Assembly (NCBI GenBank): GCA_013397435.1
Contig: VZRG01000763.1
Span: 186,001-250,000 of the forward strand
Reading direction: 5' to 3'
Length of the DNA stretch: 64,000 nucleotides
Origin: Erythrocercus mccallii
Lineage: Eukaryota; Chordata; Aves; Passeriformes; Dicruridae
The notes under the pieces were generated by a model. It did no database searches. It saw only the letters and a list, made by a program, of their open reading frames with translations, and was not told the DNA's origin. The position numbers and the translations under genes are program-made. Shown in pieces: positions 22,094 through 34,370 of the stretch; within the stretch, counting starts at the first letter, position 1, and every line of letters begins with the position of its first letter.

Positions 22094-22391
22094 ACAGAAT
22101 CACAGGATCAGTAGGCTTGGAAAAGACCTCTGAGATCATTGAAGCCAACCTATGACCAAACACCACCTTGTCAACCAGACCATAGCACCAACTGCCGTGT
22201 CCAGACTTTCCTTGAACACCTCCAGGAACAGTGACTCCACCACCTCCCTGGGCAGCAAATTCCAATGCCTAATGAGCCTTTCTGTGAAGAATTTCTTGCT
22301 AACATCTACCTGGCACAGCTTAAGCCTAGGGCCTCTCGTCCTGTCGCTGGCTGACTGGGAGAAGAGACCAACCCTCACCTGGCTACAACCT
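22094..22391 (-). mobile_element. CR1 LINE 3'-end fragment
   Basis: About 300 bp reading as the reverse complement of CR1: 'acagaatcacaggatcag', 'ggaaaagacctctgagatca', 'ttccttgaacacctccagg', 'ccaccacctccctgggcag', 'ttctgtgaagaatttcttgc' and 'gggagaagagaccaaccc'. It is well preserved compared with the copy at 26455. It has the same orientation as FRS2 and so would be part of the FRS2 3' UTR transcript. Confidence 0.94.
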
Positions 22392-24377
22392 GTAAAATGC
22401 CTAGCTCTAGGTAGTCTTTACCTTAAGTACCAAGGTCTCACAAGTCAGCGAGTCTATCACAAAAGTATGCAGAGGCTGACCATGAAATAATTAATAAGGT
22501 TTAAAAAAAAAAAAATCTCTTTTAAGTTCCTCACAGTGGTCTCAATGACTCCCATCTTTTACTTCAGCAAATTAGGTTCCTTGTCCATCTGGTATTTCAG
22601 TACCATACAGTCTGCAAAGAATAATGAAAGTCAGAGTGAAAAGGTGGCCTGATACCACATAATGGTACAGCAAGAGACATATATTTCAGGTACTACTACT
22701 TCTGCCACTACTAAATGAGAGAAGACCAAAGAAAAAAGTTGTAGGAACAGAAATACACACCAATTTAAAAGACAGAAAATAACTGTAGTTTGGTTTTTAT
22801 AAAACTTCAATTCAAATATTGCATGGAGACCCTTAATGCTTTTTCAGATCTCCAAATGGCTTTTCTTGCATGTTTTTCCTCACAGTTCAAGAGTTATTTT
22901 ACATCATACCAGTTCACACAAGTGTCAGTTCCTTTGCAATCACAGGCTCAAGAGCAATCTTTCCCGCTGCTAGTACCAAGGTGCACCTGCAATACTGCCA
23001 GAATTCTAAGATCATTCGGAGTGTTAATAAACAAAATAGAAAAAAAAAAACTTCTAAGGGTGCCTCTGGCATATCCAAAACCAACATTCTATCTGGATGT
23101 ACCTGTAACACTGAGCAGCCGTTATTGTAATCAAATTCACCAACTGCAAAGGAAAACAAGTATGCTCATAGATAATACTACCTTCAGATAATTTACTACG
23201 TAACTTTTTAAATTAAAGTACACTATCACCTATGGATGCACATTGCTAGAACGTACAACTTTCTATAAAGAACTATCAAGTCCAGTACCCTGCCTCCCGT
23301 GTAACCTGTGTTTGATGCTTTAGAGGAAGACAATAACTGCATAATAAACCTTTCCAGTTGTGCAATAATGCATACTGCTGGAGAGCTGGGATATATCTGT
23401 CAGGCATAAAAAAGTAGAACACTGGACGAAGACAACCATTTGACCTTCAAGAGTCTTGCTTTGTCAAATGCAGACAGTAAGATAAATACATAGATGACCC
23501 TGAACAATTAAAGCTATGTACAAAATTTTGACTTTTAAAACAAGACATTGTGGGACAAATAAAAAGGAAACACACAAATGCAAAGAAAAGGTGGCACACT
23601 GAACTAAGAAATGGCAAGAGAGCCTTAATTCTTACAGTCCACCTGTGAATTAATTCATAAAAAATCCCAAAACTCTTATGAGATTAAAATTTTGTCAGAT
23701 TTCAGAGGGAATTTGATATGTCACTTGGAATTCTATTCCAATGGAACTTAAGGCTAAAGTTTTTGATGTGTTTATAGCTCTGATCAGCAACTGTCAATGT
23801 GACCTCTCAAATATCACACAAGTTAAGAAAACTAACAGGAATTAGAGGCCTTCTTGCCCACAGACAAAAAAGGTGTGGTGTTTATATTCCTTGAGATGAA
23901 CCAATATATCTTGTGTATGTCAAACTGAGTGAATTAATGCACTACGTACATTTCATTCTGGAGGAACCACTTCAATGGAATGAACGTCAGAAATGTATAT
24001 TGACAGATTAGGTTTACCTGCTAATAATGCACATATCAAGAGACTTTAAAAAGTGTTATAAATGCCATTAATGAGTATAAGCACCAGACCAGAATATTTA
24101 TAAATTCAAAACTGGCATGTCACTCAGACTCTAAAGAGGCACTGTGAAAGGTGGTGATGCTGCTATGCAGTAATTACTTCTACTGTAGAATGAAATAGTG
24201 TTACCTAAAATGAATACTTGCTCTACATTAATTCCCTTTAGTAAGACAAGTACACAAAGTATGCAGAAAAAGTCCTATTAGTCTATAAAAGGCGTTAGTG
24301 TTAAAAAATGCAAAGTACTCGCATCTTCAGTTTTATAAACTTCACAAAAGGTGCAAATGATTCAATGCTCCCCAGGC

Positions 24378-25328
24378 TCACATAGGCAGGTCAGTACTGT
24401 TATGTCTAGTTTTCCTAGAAGTACCATCATCTCGGGGCAGTGCTTTTTGCAAGCTTGACATAGCAGCAGTTCTTTCAATGTCTATCACAGCATACAGCTC
24501 TGTGCGCCTGGTTGGAGTCTGCGGAAGTGGAGTGGTGGGGGTTTTTGGAGTCTGAGGGTTGTCAGAGTCACTACCACCTTCCAAGTCAACCTGTATATAG
24601 TTGAGCTGCCTGTGTTCTAAACTTGGACGCCTAATGTCAAAGTTAAAGACTGTTGGGGTACAGTCCCGACGTCGTGTAAATTCTACTTTATGAGCACTTG
24701 CTGGTACTGTTACATTCTCTGTATTAACATAGTTATGCATTAGGTCTAGGTTATTGTGGTAGCCATTCAGAGAAGGGGTCTTTGGTCCTAAACTGTCATC
24801 TTCATCTCTGCTCAGCTTGCGGGCTTCCCAAACAGGAGGCAAGGATGGCAAGTTCTCGTAGTTCAGCAGCGCAGTTCTCCTCTGAGCAGAGTTGTTAATG
24901 TTCTGGGTGTCTGAGGTACTGGTTGATGTCAAGCGACCTCTCCTGACCCCTGAGGCACTAGGGATTGACAATCTATTTATATTTTCATACACCAGTTTAT
25001 TACCAGATGGTGTCTCTCTGCGTTCATCACTGTCATACCCAGTGTCCCATTCAGTGTTGTTTGTGCTGCTGCCACTAACTTGATCTCTCCCAAGTTGTTC
25101 CAGTTTCTCTCTTTCCATTAACTGCCTTTGAACAGGTGTTGGTCCTAAAACAAACTTCACTCCTTCAGGCTCCAGGAGAACCTGAGCATCTCTGTCATCA
25201 GTACTCATCTGATCTTCTTTCACTTTAGTTGTTTCAGGGTTAGAAAGCTTTGATTCCAGTGGCACGTGCACACTTGATCGATTTTTTCTTTCCTCTTGTA
25301 CTCCAGTAGTGTTTACATAAGTGTGCAC
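24378..25328 (-). CDS. FRS2: FRS2 last coding exon (residues 193-508)
   Basis: 951 nt including TGA at 24378-24380. It starts directly after acceptor ttctcctttag with GTG (Val193) and HTYVN. The GTG is an internal codon, not an initiator. It carries Tyr196, 306, 349, 392, 436 and 471 plus the threonine-proline cluster, and ends RHNSTDLPM. Confidence 0.97.
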   Translation of the reverse strand: MHTYVNTTGVQEERKNRSSVHVPLESKLSNPETTKVKEDQMSTDDRDAQVLLEPEGVKFVLGPTPVQRQLMEREKLEQLGRDQVSGSSTNNTEWDTGYDSDERRETPSGNKLVYENINRLSIPSASGVRRGRLTSTSTSDTQNINNSAQRRTALLNYENLPSLPPVWEARKLSRDEDDSLGPKTPSLNGYHNNLDLMHNYVNTENVTVPASAHKVEFTRRRDCTPTVFNFDIRRPSLEHRQLNYIQVDLEGGSDSDNPQTPKTPTTPLPQTPTRRTELYAVIDIERTAAMSSLQKALPRDDGTSRKTRHNSTDLPM

Positions 25329-28300
25329 CTAAAGGAGAAAGAAAAAAGAAGAAATTCAAGCACTATTGGGCCCTTCCCCCCTCTCCAAATTTATTAGCTT
25401 CTTAACTCCCCACTTTTCTAATCAAAATACCTGAAAAGAAAAACTTGTGATGGCAGCCGTTTAAGAGCAAAGGTCACCTCTCTTTCATTTTGCTGAACTG
25501 TAGTCAGTTTTAGGTTTTGTCCCTGAAATTTTGTTATTAGTTATGTTAATGTTCCTATAACATAAAACCAGAATTTATATCTTACACTGATAATTATTTT
25601 TATTTGATATTTTATCTCAGTTGTGCTCTAGTTCTAGAGCTTGGCTCTAATCAAGGCCACTGTGGGCTGCTCCAACTTAGCTCATTACTTAACCTGGGCA
25701 GATCACTGATCTGATTTAGCTCTACTTTGTTGTCCCTCACCAGTGACCAACAATTACTTTGGCTAAGTTTATGTTCATAACTTCCACACTGCAAGGAAAT
25801 CTACTGTCCATACAAAGGGGCGGGGGGGGGGAACCCAACCAAAAAGAAAACCACAGAGAAACCTAAGAAAACCCTTGGTCTCTTGCCTTGTGTACTACTC
25901 CAGAAACAAAATGAGAGGTTGGGTCTACAGGAAGAACTAGCCATTCTTTCTTCAAGAGCCTCCTAAGAACAGGAACTCAAGTAGAAAAATATACAATTCC
26001 ATATGAAGTGTGGCACTCAGCATTAAAAAGAAGCAGGAGTTGGCACCGTATGTCACTAAGAAAGGCAGAAATACACTCCTAGGTTATATCCCTCCAATTT
26101 CCACAGTGGATCAATACAAGGCTGAATGGGAAAGACTGGATTCCTCCTCTAAATTTTAACTCTATACACAAACAGCAAAAGTAGTATTTTACAGCAGCAG
26201 TCATGTAGCTTGACAACCTCTCTGTCAAGCTCTGCAAGCTGAAATATCATTTACCAGCTCACTTGACTCCTCCACTGATTTTTTAAACTCACTATTCAGT
26301 AACTCCAATGCTAACACCTGAGCTCTTCTGTGAGGGCTCCTAACAAATCCTTTCCCACAAGATAGTTCATAGCACTCTGCTCTGGCTACCTTCTCTGATT
26401 TCCAACAGTGTTTCTTGTCACACTTCAGAGTCTTCCTAAACCACATGACATTTTTAAACTTGACTATCATTTTCATCAGCAACCTGAATGATGAGAGAGA
26501 ACATACCCTGACAGTTTTCAGTCTATCCAGACTGATAGGGTTTTCACTGAGAGGGATCTCAGCAGCCTGGAGAACTGACCTCATAGAAATGAAGTTCAGC
26601 AACAGCAAATAAAAAATCCAGTGCTTGGTATGAAACACGACCAACAGTACAGGCTACAACTGACTGAAAACAGCCTTGCAGCAAAACTTCAGGGGTCCAG
26701 GTGGATGGTAAGTTGAATGTGAGTCAGCAGTCTGCTCTTGCAGCAATGAAAACCAAACACGCACTGGTTTGTGTCAGCAATAGCACAGCCAGTAAGTTAA
26801 GGAAAGTTACTATTACCATCAATTCAGCTCTCATGAGACTGAACCTGAGCTCCAGAGTAAAATACAGCACCATACTGAGGCAAGTCCAGTGGAGGGCCAT
26901 GACTAGAGAGGAGCTGGAGCACATGACACAAGGAGAAGCTGAGGACACCGTCTTAGTTTCATTAAGGCAGGGAACCACCTAATAGCTGTTTTCAACTACC
27001 TAAGAGATAAAGCAAAGACAGAGCCAGACCCTTTTTGAGGATGTTCAGCAGAAGGCCAAGGGACAGCCAACACCAGATGTAACAGGCAAAAATCTGATAA
27101 TATTTAAGAGAGAAATGATTTCACAACAAAAGTGGTGAAACACTGGAACACATAGCTCAGATTCTGTGGAATCCCCTTGCCTGTAGTATTCAAAACATGA
27201 CCAGGACAAGGCGCTGTGCAGCTGTCTCTAATTAGAAGGGACTGCAGGTCCCTTCTAACCTAAATTATTCCATGCCTTCTATGTGGCAAATAGAAGACAT
27301 ATTTAAAGAAGTTTTTGACCACAATCTCTCATTATAATGTACAATTACTCAGGTTTAAAAATATTTACTGAAATTTTTGAAAAGAGTATAATGTAAACAC
27401 ATACTTTCTGTATCTTTGTTTTTATATAAAATATGAATTCCTCAGCAAGCCATGCTACAAAATATCATTCTGAAGAGGCAAGGCAAACACTTTTCTGAGG
27501 TAGTTAAAATACTGTAGGAATACATTACATCTTATACTGAAAAGCGCAAGTTAAAGCCTGCAGAACAATGATTAGAAAAATCTGAAGTAATGCAGAACCT
27601 AAGTTGTACAAAGGGAAAAGAACACCCACTTGCTCCTCTGCTACAAGTAAAGGATGTGTTGATTCTTCACCGACAGAGGGGAGGCGCGTGCTGCCGACAG
27701 AAGGGTGTCTGCTGGAAGGGTGTGATGAAGCATCTCCAAAAGATGGGTATCTGGGGTAGCCATTGGGTAAACTTTGTGCAGTGAACCCAGGAGCTGATTC
27801 AATTAGAAAACAACCAAAATCATATTAAAATAGTAAGTTTTACTGTGTATGAATAAGATACTTTATATCTAAAGTTTAATTTTCAAAAGAGAAAAATATT
27901 AAATATTCACAAAGCTCAATTTTGCTCGGAGAAAGGAAATGGAAAACAGAACAGCATCCCAGTATTTACCAGAACACATTTCTGAAGCAAGCACTGAAAC
28001 CTAGGTGTATTACACACCCAGTAAACTCCCTACCACTTCTCTTTTCCCCATTAACACTTCTCTCTGACAAACAGAGACTCCTTTACCTAGGCTTCCATTT
28101 CTCTGAAATCATCAATAAACTGGAATTCCTAGTTTCAGATATCAAGCCATCTGCCTGAGATTTCAAAAGTACCAGAAAATTTTAGGTAAGTACTTCACTC
28201 ATCCATTCATCCACTCAGAGCAAAAGAAAGATTCCAAACTAACTGCACATGTGATTTAAACAGTATTTTTTCCCCCTAATAAAAAGTTTGAAACACTGCC

Positions 28301-31300
28301 CAACATTAACATTTCTCTGAAATGCTACAGGTAAAGCATGTTGATACATCATAAAGCAATTCAATAAATGTATTCATAAGTGTTCTTATGCAACAACTAA
28401 GTTCCCAAAACTTTTTTCTTGAAGATAATCCTCAGCAAGCACCTCAAGGAAATGCATTACTGGTAATTAGCCTCTTAGCTTTAAATTAGCCTTCCTTTTA
28501 ATTACTTAAAGATTAAATTCAAATCAAATGCTGTTTTCAGCTAAGTACCACATTACATTCAGGTATGTCATCTGACAGTAGAACCATACTTACTGGTAGG
28601 TGTTCGAGGGGTTCTTGGTACTTCCAACTCAGTTTGATGATTATTTCTTTCTACTACTGGCTCTTCTACCACATTTATGCTATTATTCTGCATTATCTCT
28701 TGTAACATATTAAATAGCTCTTCTGCCCGGGCACATTTAAAGGCAAAAATTCCTATAAATATACCAGAAAAAAAAATCAAGGAACATGCCTTACAAGATA
28801 TATATAACTTTCAAGAAATAGAACTGGAATCCACATAATGAATACCTGTTAAAGAAGCAAAAGTGTTATGAAATTTTTATTGCACCAAAACACACAAAAT
28901 TACTGTGACAACCTTTAAAGTGGTTATCTAATAGAAGAGTAAGGTTCCCATGCACCAAAAGTTAAATTAGAACAGAAAACTGATTCAGTTAGGAGCAAAA
29001 CTAAGTTTTGAGTGCTAAATGAGGGGGAAAAAAAACAAGATTTTTTTTTCTTTTTTTTTGAAGCTGATAAAAAGGATACCTGTTAAATAAATACGTATTT
29101 AACTACGGTGGTCCTATTTCCTAAATCAGATTTCTATTAAACTACCATAAAAATAAGATACCTGCACAACAGAAAAGGATTTAAACACTGGGTAAAAGTT
29201 TAGTTTCTTTAAGAAGACTAAAATGAAAAGCTAGTAAGACAAACTGTGTGGAACAGACAGTAACAAACTAATTGCTTCAGGCTAAAGGATAGACACAGAA
29301 CACAAAGTTAGCAGCAATACCATGTATTTTGCGTGTGTATTGTGCCACTTTGCCTTTGAACAGCAGGGAGTGTCCCAACTTACCCTCACCAGCAAAGTCG
29401 CAGCTTTGGATTATTCTTCCATTGAAAGCATGAAGTTAAAGTTGACACGCTTGTTAAACGTGGGTGCAGGTGCTCATTTTTTAACGTGAGTATTACAATC
29501 TTAAAACACTCTTTACTGAAAACTACCTACCTATATAGCCACTTCTGTAAGTGCAGTTACGTGAATACACTGGCAATTACTATGATCATATATTTATTTA
29601 GGGATGCAGAGCAGTGACAGATCAGTACCACCAGAAATGCTTCACATGGCAGAAGTTCACATAACCCCAACTGGGAATACACCAAATGGGCTATGAGGAA
29701 GGATGCTTAGCTACTAATATGCAGCTGCTGCACTGAATAAGCTTCATGTTTGCAACACTGCAGCTGTAGAGCTTCTACGACTGTATGTCCCTGACCACTA
29801 ATCCAGTAATGTGCAATAGTCCATGTTTAATATTTTGTGTATTTCTGAATATTCACACTGGATATTTAAATCTTAATGGACAAAAACCAGAATTTTAAAA
29901 ATATCTAGTTCACAAACTTTGAAAAGCTCCCAGTATGTTTCTGAGAAATTCATCTGCCTTTAAATACATTCATATTAAAAGTATTGTGATCTGTCACACA
30001 ACATGGTGACATAACAACTTATTCTCCAGGTTTCATATCCTAAATTATCTGTTAGATGTGCTCCCAAGACATGTCTGCAAGGTTTTTAATACCTAGCACA
30101 AACAATGTTTCACCATCATTGCTTCTCACAACTTATCAATAGAAATAACTTGATATTAAAGGAAACACCAAAACAAAAATACTGACTAATGTAAGAAATT
30201 GCTGGGCAGTATTCAGAGAACTCTCAAATGAAAAACTTCTTGGTCGTCCCACAAAGTGAAGATTAAGTTTTGCAACAGTGCCCCACTAAACCCACTGTAG
30301 GTCTCAGGAACAATGTTCCATTGCAAAAGGGCAGCAGAGAAAATTTTCTGCCAGATTTCTTTTTTCTCAATATTCACAGTATTTTAGTATTACATAAGGA
30401 AGGCAAGAAGCAAAAGAGGGAGGAAAGGTCTGCTGCTTACACAGACTGCTTAATTTTGTTTTCAAAAAAAAAAAAAGAAAAATTAGAAGGAAAGCAGAGA
30501 TGTCAATTAGACTTTGTATAAGATTTTGCAGACTTACTAACAGACTGTAGAGAACAAACTTCAAATTAGTATTTTCAATTAAGCATTATTAGTATCTGTT
30601 TTCAATGTTTAGAAGAAGAAGTAAATTAAACCTGCAAAACCAATTCAAGTGATTATCTTTGAAACAAAGTTTATTACTATAAGAATTATGAAAATTTAGT
30701 TTAGTATGGAGTATACTTCAATGTTTGAAAATATCTCCATTTCTCATTAGGAGATGAACTGAGAATGCCTTTTAAAAATCCCATTAAAAAATCTTGTCTT
30801 CTGTCACCTCTGCTTGGACAATGAATATTGACTAAGTTTATTTATGATCCAGTTCTCTCATCTGTCTGACTTTTTAAAAGTGAAATTAAAAAACCCCTTA
30901 AAATTATTGATAAGAACACTGGTAAAAGCCAAAAATCCAGAAGAACATTGGAACTTAATTTTACAACATATGAATGCATAGGAATTCCAACCACACACAG
31001 CTATTTCACAGTAGGAAAATGCAAAACAAAGCTGAGAGCTCAACAGAAACAGCTGTTCCCTCGGGGACTGCTGCAGGGAAGAGAGAAACACCTGAATGTT
31101 CTCAGAGGGAGCCAACCTTGGCCAAGGCAGGCATGGTCTGGGTACTGGAAAGGTAACCATCTTTTTCTGATGAAAGCCACTCAAGAAATAACTGAGCATA
31201 GCTGAAGTATACACACTTCAATTCAAAATTTGAGAATTATGTCATTGATATTAATGAAAGTGGTATTTGCTTTAGGAAGAGGATGAAACACAAGTGTGTT

Positions 31301-33776
31301 ACTGAAGACAATAATAAGGTGGAGACATCCTGTTCATATCAGTGCTCCAGGCTTTTTAAATCTTAAAAATAGAGAATTCTTTGAATTCTGAGGGGATTCC
31401 TCCAGTTTCAGATTTTACTGCCCTCCCCAGAAGTCAAGTCAACCTCTGAGGCAGGAGAACTTCCCAGTCAAAACCACCTCCTAAGTTAACCAAAAGAATA
31501 CTCACATAGAAGCTTGCAGTCCTCCAGACATACAAATACCATAAACTATGTGCAACTCAAATCCTCATTCTACCAGAAGACCATTTGCCATAAGGTATTT
31601 TTTTTCCAGAAACCACATTAACATACAGAACTATAACCTTTACAACTCTTGCCAAAGGACTGGCAAATATCTTCCAACATCAAATAAATTTCCAAAAAGC
31701 TTTATATACAGCATTTCCACATACCTTGTCCAGTTTGACACCTTCTACCACTTTCAAAAGAGAAAAGATTTGAGTCATAGCCATAGCGACGGAGACAGAG
31801 GTAGTGCCATTTTACAGAGTCTCTTTTACGGGTGTACAAAATTAGTTCTGTATCTGTAAGTTCCATTATGCCAGAACCCAGTTCATTACCATCATCATCC
31901 ACATTAATAACCTATAAAAAAGAAAAAGCATTATGTAATTACCCTTTTGAGAAACAACACTTTTAATAATCCTAATGCCTGACTGGTAGACTCCATCTGT
32001 AGTAGTTACAATCCTTGAAGTGAACATTTACAAAAAACAAAAAAGGAACTCAACAAACTAGTTTCTGTGCTACTCTAACCCAGAATTTTAAAAAATTAAA
32101 ATAATACTTATTTAAAAACAATACAAATGAGAGTGCCTAACATTACTGTAAAATGTGATGAGAAATTTGAAGTACAAGAGATTTGTAAGTTAAATATTTT
32201 TTTTAACTGGCTTTATGTACATATTCTAGTATTCCCACATGGATAAAGCATACCTCAGATTATCGAATCTTTCACAGCCCCATTTCTAAAAAATAAAATA
32301 TTTGCTTTGTCATATAACCCCACTTACAGCTAGGAAAAGGAATGAGAAAGGGTAAGTGGCTCCAAGATAAAGTTTCCTTCACATACATGTATAGCCTTGC
32401 ACTGTGCTGAATCACCCGACAGTTTTAGATATTTTGCTGCCTTTTTAAAGTCAATAAATAATTCAAATACCTTATAGTTATCTTATGTGAAAAGATGCAT
32501 ATAAAGCTAAACTCTTGTTCTTTCTGCTTTTAAGTCAGTTTTGAGGTCATCTGCATCCTTTATAGAATTTGGACAATATATATTTCCCCTCTATTCTACC
32601 TCACAATGCTGCTTTTAGTGGGATTCTTTCTTAATCAATAAAAAAGCTACCAAAAAATATTCCTTGTGGAATTACTGTTACTCCTTAAAGATACATTTTC
32701 AACTTGAAATCTAGTCAATTGGAAAGAATTAAGCATTGTTTCATCTGCCTGTGAGGCTCATGCCCATTTTTCTCATTTTGCAGATGACATTCTTTCATCT
32801 CCTCCTCCCCCACTCCCCCAACCCCACTGCTAAACAAACAATAGAGAAATTCTACAAGGAGAAAAATAGTAACTAGTTACACGAAGTGATGCATAAAGGG
32901 CAAGAAAACAGAAAAATATTTTATCCTTCAGCTTTCTTAACTGATAATATTAAACATTTCCAGAAATTCCCATGGCTTTAAAGCTCATTTCATTGTTGCC
33001 CTCAGGCTACACATGAATCAATTTTTCACTATGGAAACATTACATTCCTTTGTCAACTCACAGAGACAGTTTGGAGCACAGAAGCAAATCTGACTTATGT
33101 GACCTGTGCAAAGGTATGTTGACTTACAGTCACTGACTTCAGCTGCTTCATCCTTAGCATGTCAAGCACATGAATGAGTGTTCACAAGCTTATAAATTCC
33201 AGAAATATATGAGACAAAAGGGCACTTAGAAATAAAATTTCTCCACATAAAGGGCAAAAGTTTTCAAAATGTATAATTAGTAGCAACCTGCGAGCAAAAT
33301 CAGCAGACCCCACATTGAGGTTCATAATCCCACTTCCCCAAAAGCTATTTATTCCCTTATGCTAAGGACTCATTTCCTAACTTAACCTTCTATTAACTTC
33401 TATAGGCAACACCACTTACTTGGGCTCTACCAGCTGAAATGGAGATGGATGAAAATCACAGGGCTTCTTCCCTTTCCTAAAGATCAAAACTGTCCGAAAA
33501 GCCTATCCTGTCTAGGAAATTCCTGTCACCACTGACAAGAGAGGGTTTTTCAAAGGCACAAGAGAAACCTGTAGCCACAGGCATCTGCAACTCTGCAATG
33601 TTTCAACTGTTCAGAAATTTGCACTCTATTTTCATTACTTTCTTTAATCACAGACCTAGTCTGTAAAACAACAACAAAATAGTTCACAGCACATCACACC
33701 AGCTGCATACCTTAAACTTGTTTCGTTGGTTATCTGGGACAGTTTCTTTATCTGGACAGCTACAACAGCTACCCAT
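24378..33776 (-). CDS. FRS2: Fibroblast growth factor receptor substrate 2
   Basis: Spliced gene reconstructed from five coding exons (33711-33776, 31725-31911, 28594-28752, 27630-27793, 24378-25328). All have GT/AG junctions and compatible phases, and they sum to 508 residues before TGA, the length of vertebrate FRS2. The N-terminal MGSCCSCP gives the Gly2 myristoylation signal for membrane anchoring. A PTB domain (about residues 13-115) binds the juxtamembrane region of FGF and Trk receptors. The tail keeps all six signalling tyrosines at the usual positions: 196, 306, 349 and 392 (YxN, for GRB2) and 436 and 471 (for SHP2). Several TP sites (for example PRTPRTPT and PKTPTTPLPQTP) match the MAPK feedback region. 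The protein links receptors to RAS-MAPK and PI3K signalling. No disruption was seen. Confidence 0.97.
25331..27629 (-). other. FRS2: FRS2 last coding intron
   Basis: Bounded by donor GTGGGT (27629 downward) and acceptor ttctcctttag (ending at 25329). It contains the CR1 copy at 26455-27283 and a poly-G run near 25819-25830; nothing else was recognised. Confidence 0.85.
26455..27283 (+). mobile_element. Old CR1 LINE fragment, about 0.8 kb
   Basis: A long, decayed CR1 copy covering the end of the reverse-transcriptase ORF region and the 3' UTR. Recognisable blocks are 'ttcatcagcaacctgaatga', 'gagagggatctcagcagcct', 'gtggatggtaagttgaatgt', 'agcagtctgctcttgcagca', 'agtccagtggagggccatga' and the terminal 'gcaggtcccttctaaccta'. 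Frequent stops and indels show it is inactive. It lies in the last FRS2 intron, antisense to FRS2. Confidence 0.9.
27630..27793 (-). CDS. FRS2: FRS2 coding exon 4 (residues 138-192)
   Basis: 164 nt completing a Thr codon (A|CT) and encoding PGFTAQSLPNGYPRYPSFG, DASSHPSSRHPSVGSTRLPS and VGEESTHPLLVAEEQ. Acceptor gaatcag, donor GTGGGT. It is a Ser/Pro-rich linker between the PTB domain and the tyrosine tail. The exon lies inside longer unrelated open frames, so it is easily missed without splice-aware reading. Confidence 0.95.
28594..28752 (-). CDS. FRS2: FRS2 coding exon 3 (residues 85-137)
   Basis: 159 nt encoding IFAFKCARAEELFNMLQEIM, QNNSINVVEEPVVERNNHQ and TELEVPRTPRTPT. It holds the C-terminal helix of the PTB domain, then the first MAPK-type TP sites. 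Acceptor atttatag, donor GTAAGTAT. Confidence 0.96.
28755..31722 (-). other. FRS2: FRS2 intron between coding exons 2 and 3
   Basis: About 3 kb of AT-rich sequence with a homopolymer T stretch near 29040-29060 and A-rich runs. No repeat family, RNA gene or nested exon was recognised. Confidence 0.7.
31725..31911 (-). CDS. FRS2: FRS2 coding exon 2 (residues 23-85)
   Basis: 187 nt encoding VINVDDDGNELGSGIMELTD through RKRDSVKWHYLCLRRYGYDS to FESGRRCQTGQG, the core of the PTB domain. Acceptor ttttttatag, donor GTATGT. Confidence 0.96.
31914..33708 (-). other. FRS2: FRS2 intron between coding exons 1 and 2
   Basis: About 1.8 kb of AT-rich sequence with no recognised repeat or gene. Confidence 0.7.
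33711..33776 (-). CDS. FRS2: FRS2 first coding exon (residues 1-22)
   Basis: 22 codons, MGSCCSCPDKETVPDNQ then RNKFK, ending at donor AAG|GTATGC. The exon continues upstream as 5' UTR to acceptor cccctttag, most likely at 33802 (33800 is also possible). The MGSCCSC start with Gly2 and four nearby Cys fixes the initiator, because Gly2 myristoylation is needed for function in this family. Confidence 0.95.
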
Positions 33777-34159
33777 GACTTCTTTAGAAGACCATCTGAT
33801 CTCTAAAGGGGGAAAAAAACCAAACAACCAACAAAATGATCATTTAGTTGAAATAACATCAACAAACAACCCAATGCAAATTACTCTGACATACAATTCT
33901 TCATGATAAATCTTCCAGTCACATGTAATAAAAAAATCAACGTAGATACTACAAATATGATAATTAATTTAGATTTGACAGTAAGGAGTGGCAACACTGA
34001 GCTGTTAAAAGTCCTACCAATAACTCAACTTGAGGTTACTACCAAACAGACTCATTTGATTTGTCAACTTAATTCCCATGGTAGCAGCTTGGGGGAAAAC
34101 AAAACCCAGCCACTTACTGTGTGAGATTTTCATCTCCTAAACCAGGCTTTTACACAAAA

Positions 34160-34370
34160 GAGCAATCCCTGGCTCAGGAGCACTGCACTGGAGACACCCC
34201 AAGAAGCCCTGGGCTGTACCAGGTTACCAGGCACAGGCAACACAAAGAGCCCAGATGGCAATCCTGAAAGGCTGCCCTGACTTTGGCAGCTCCAGGGTGG
34301 AGGCATTCCAGGCCTGCAGGCAGCCCTGTGCTGGCAGCCACGTGGAGAGGCCCTGTGCTTCCGATTTTGA
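34160..34370. other. Unexplained GC-rich block in FRS2 leader intron
   Basis: About 210 bp clearly richer in G and C than the flanks, with blocks such as ctggctcaggagcactgcac, ccaggttaccaggcacaggc and cctgcaggcagccctgtgct. It has few CpGs, so it is not a CpG island. I do not recognise a repeat family. The open frames in it are weak. Confidence 0.45.

Larger units (their letters stand above)
17695..24377 (-). other. FRS2: FRS2 3' UTR (about 6.7 kb)
   Basis: Continuous non-coding sequence from the FRS2 stop to the distal poly(A) signal. FRS2 transcripts in mammals also carry a multi-kilobase 3' UTR. It holds an AT microsatellite-like stretch (18506-18555), a GC-richer stretch (about 19030-19290) and a sense-oriented CR1 fragment (22094-22391). 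The longest open frame inside it (17815-18387) shows no family resemblance. The extent is inferred from the absence of another gene and from the signal at 17712. Confidence 0.65.

Noticed and set aside
22136..22490. Open frames with protein-like stretches on both strands
   Set aside because: They are translations of the CR1 fragment, not genes.
26225..26982. Several open frames of 84-139 residues
   Set aside because: They overlap an old CR1 copy and its flank; stops and frameshifts break any reverse-transcriptase frame.
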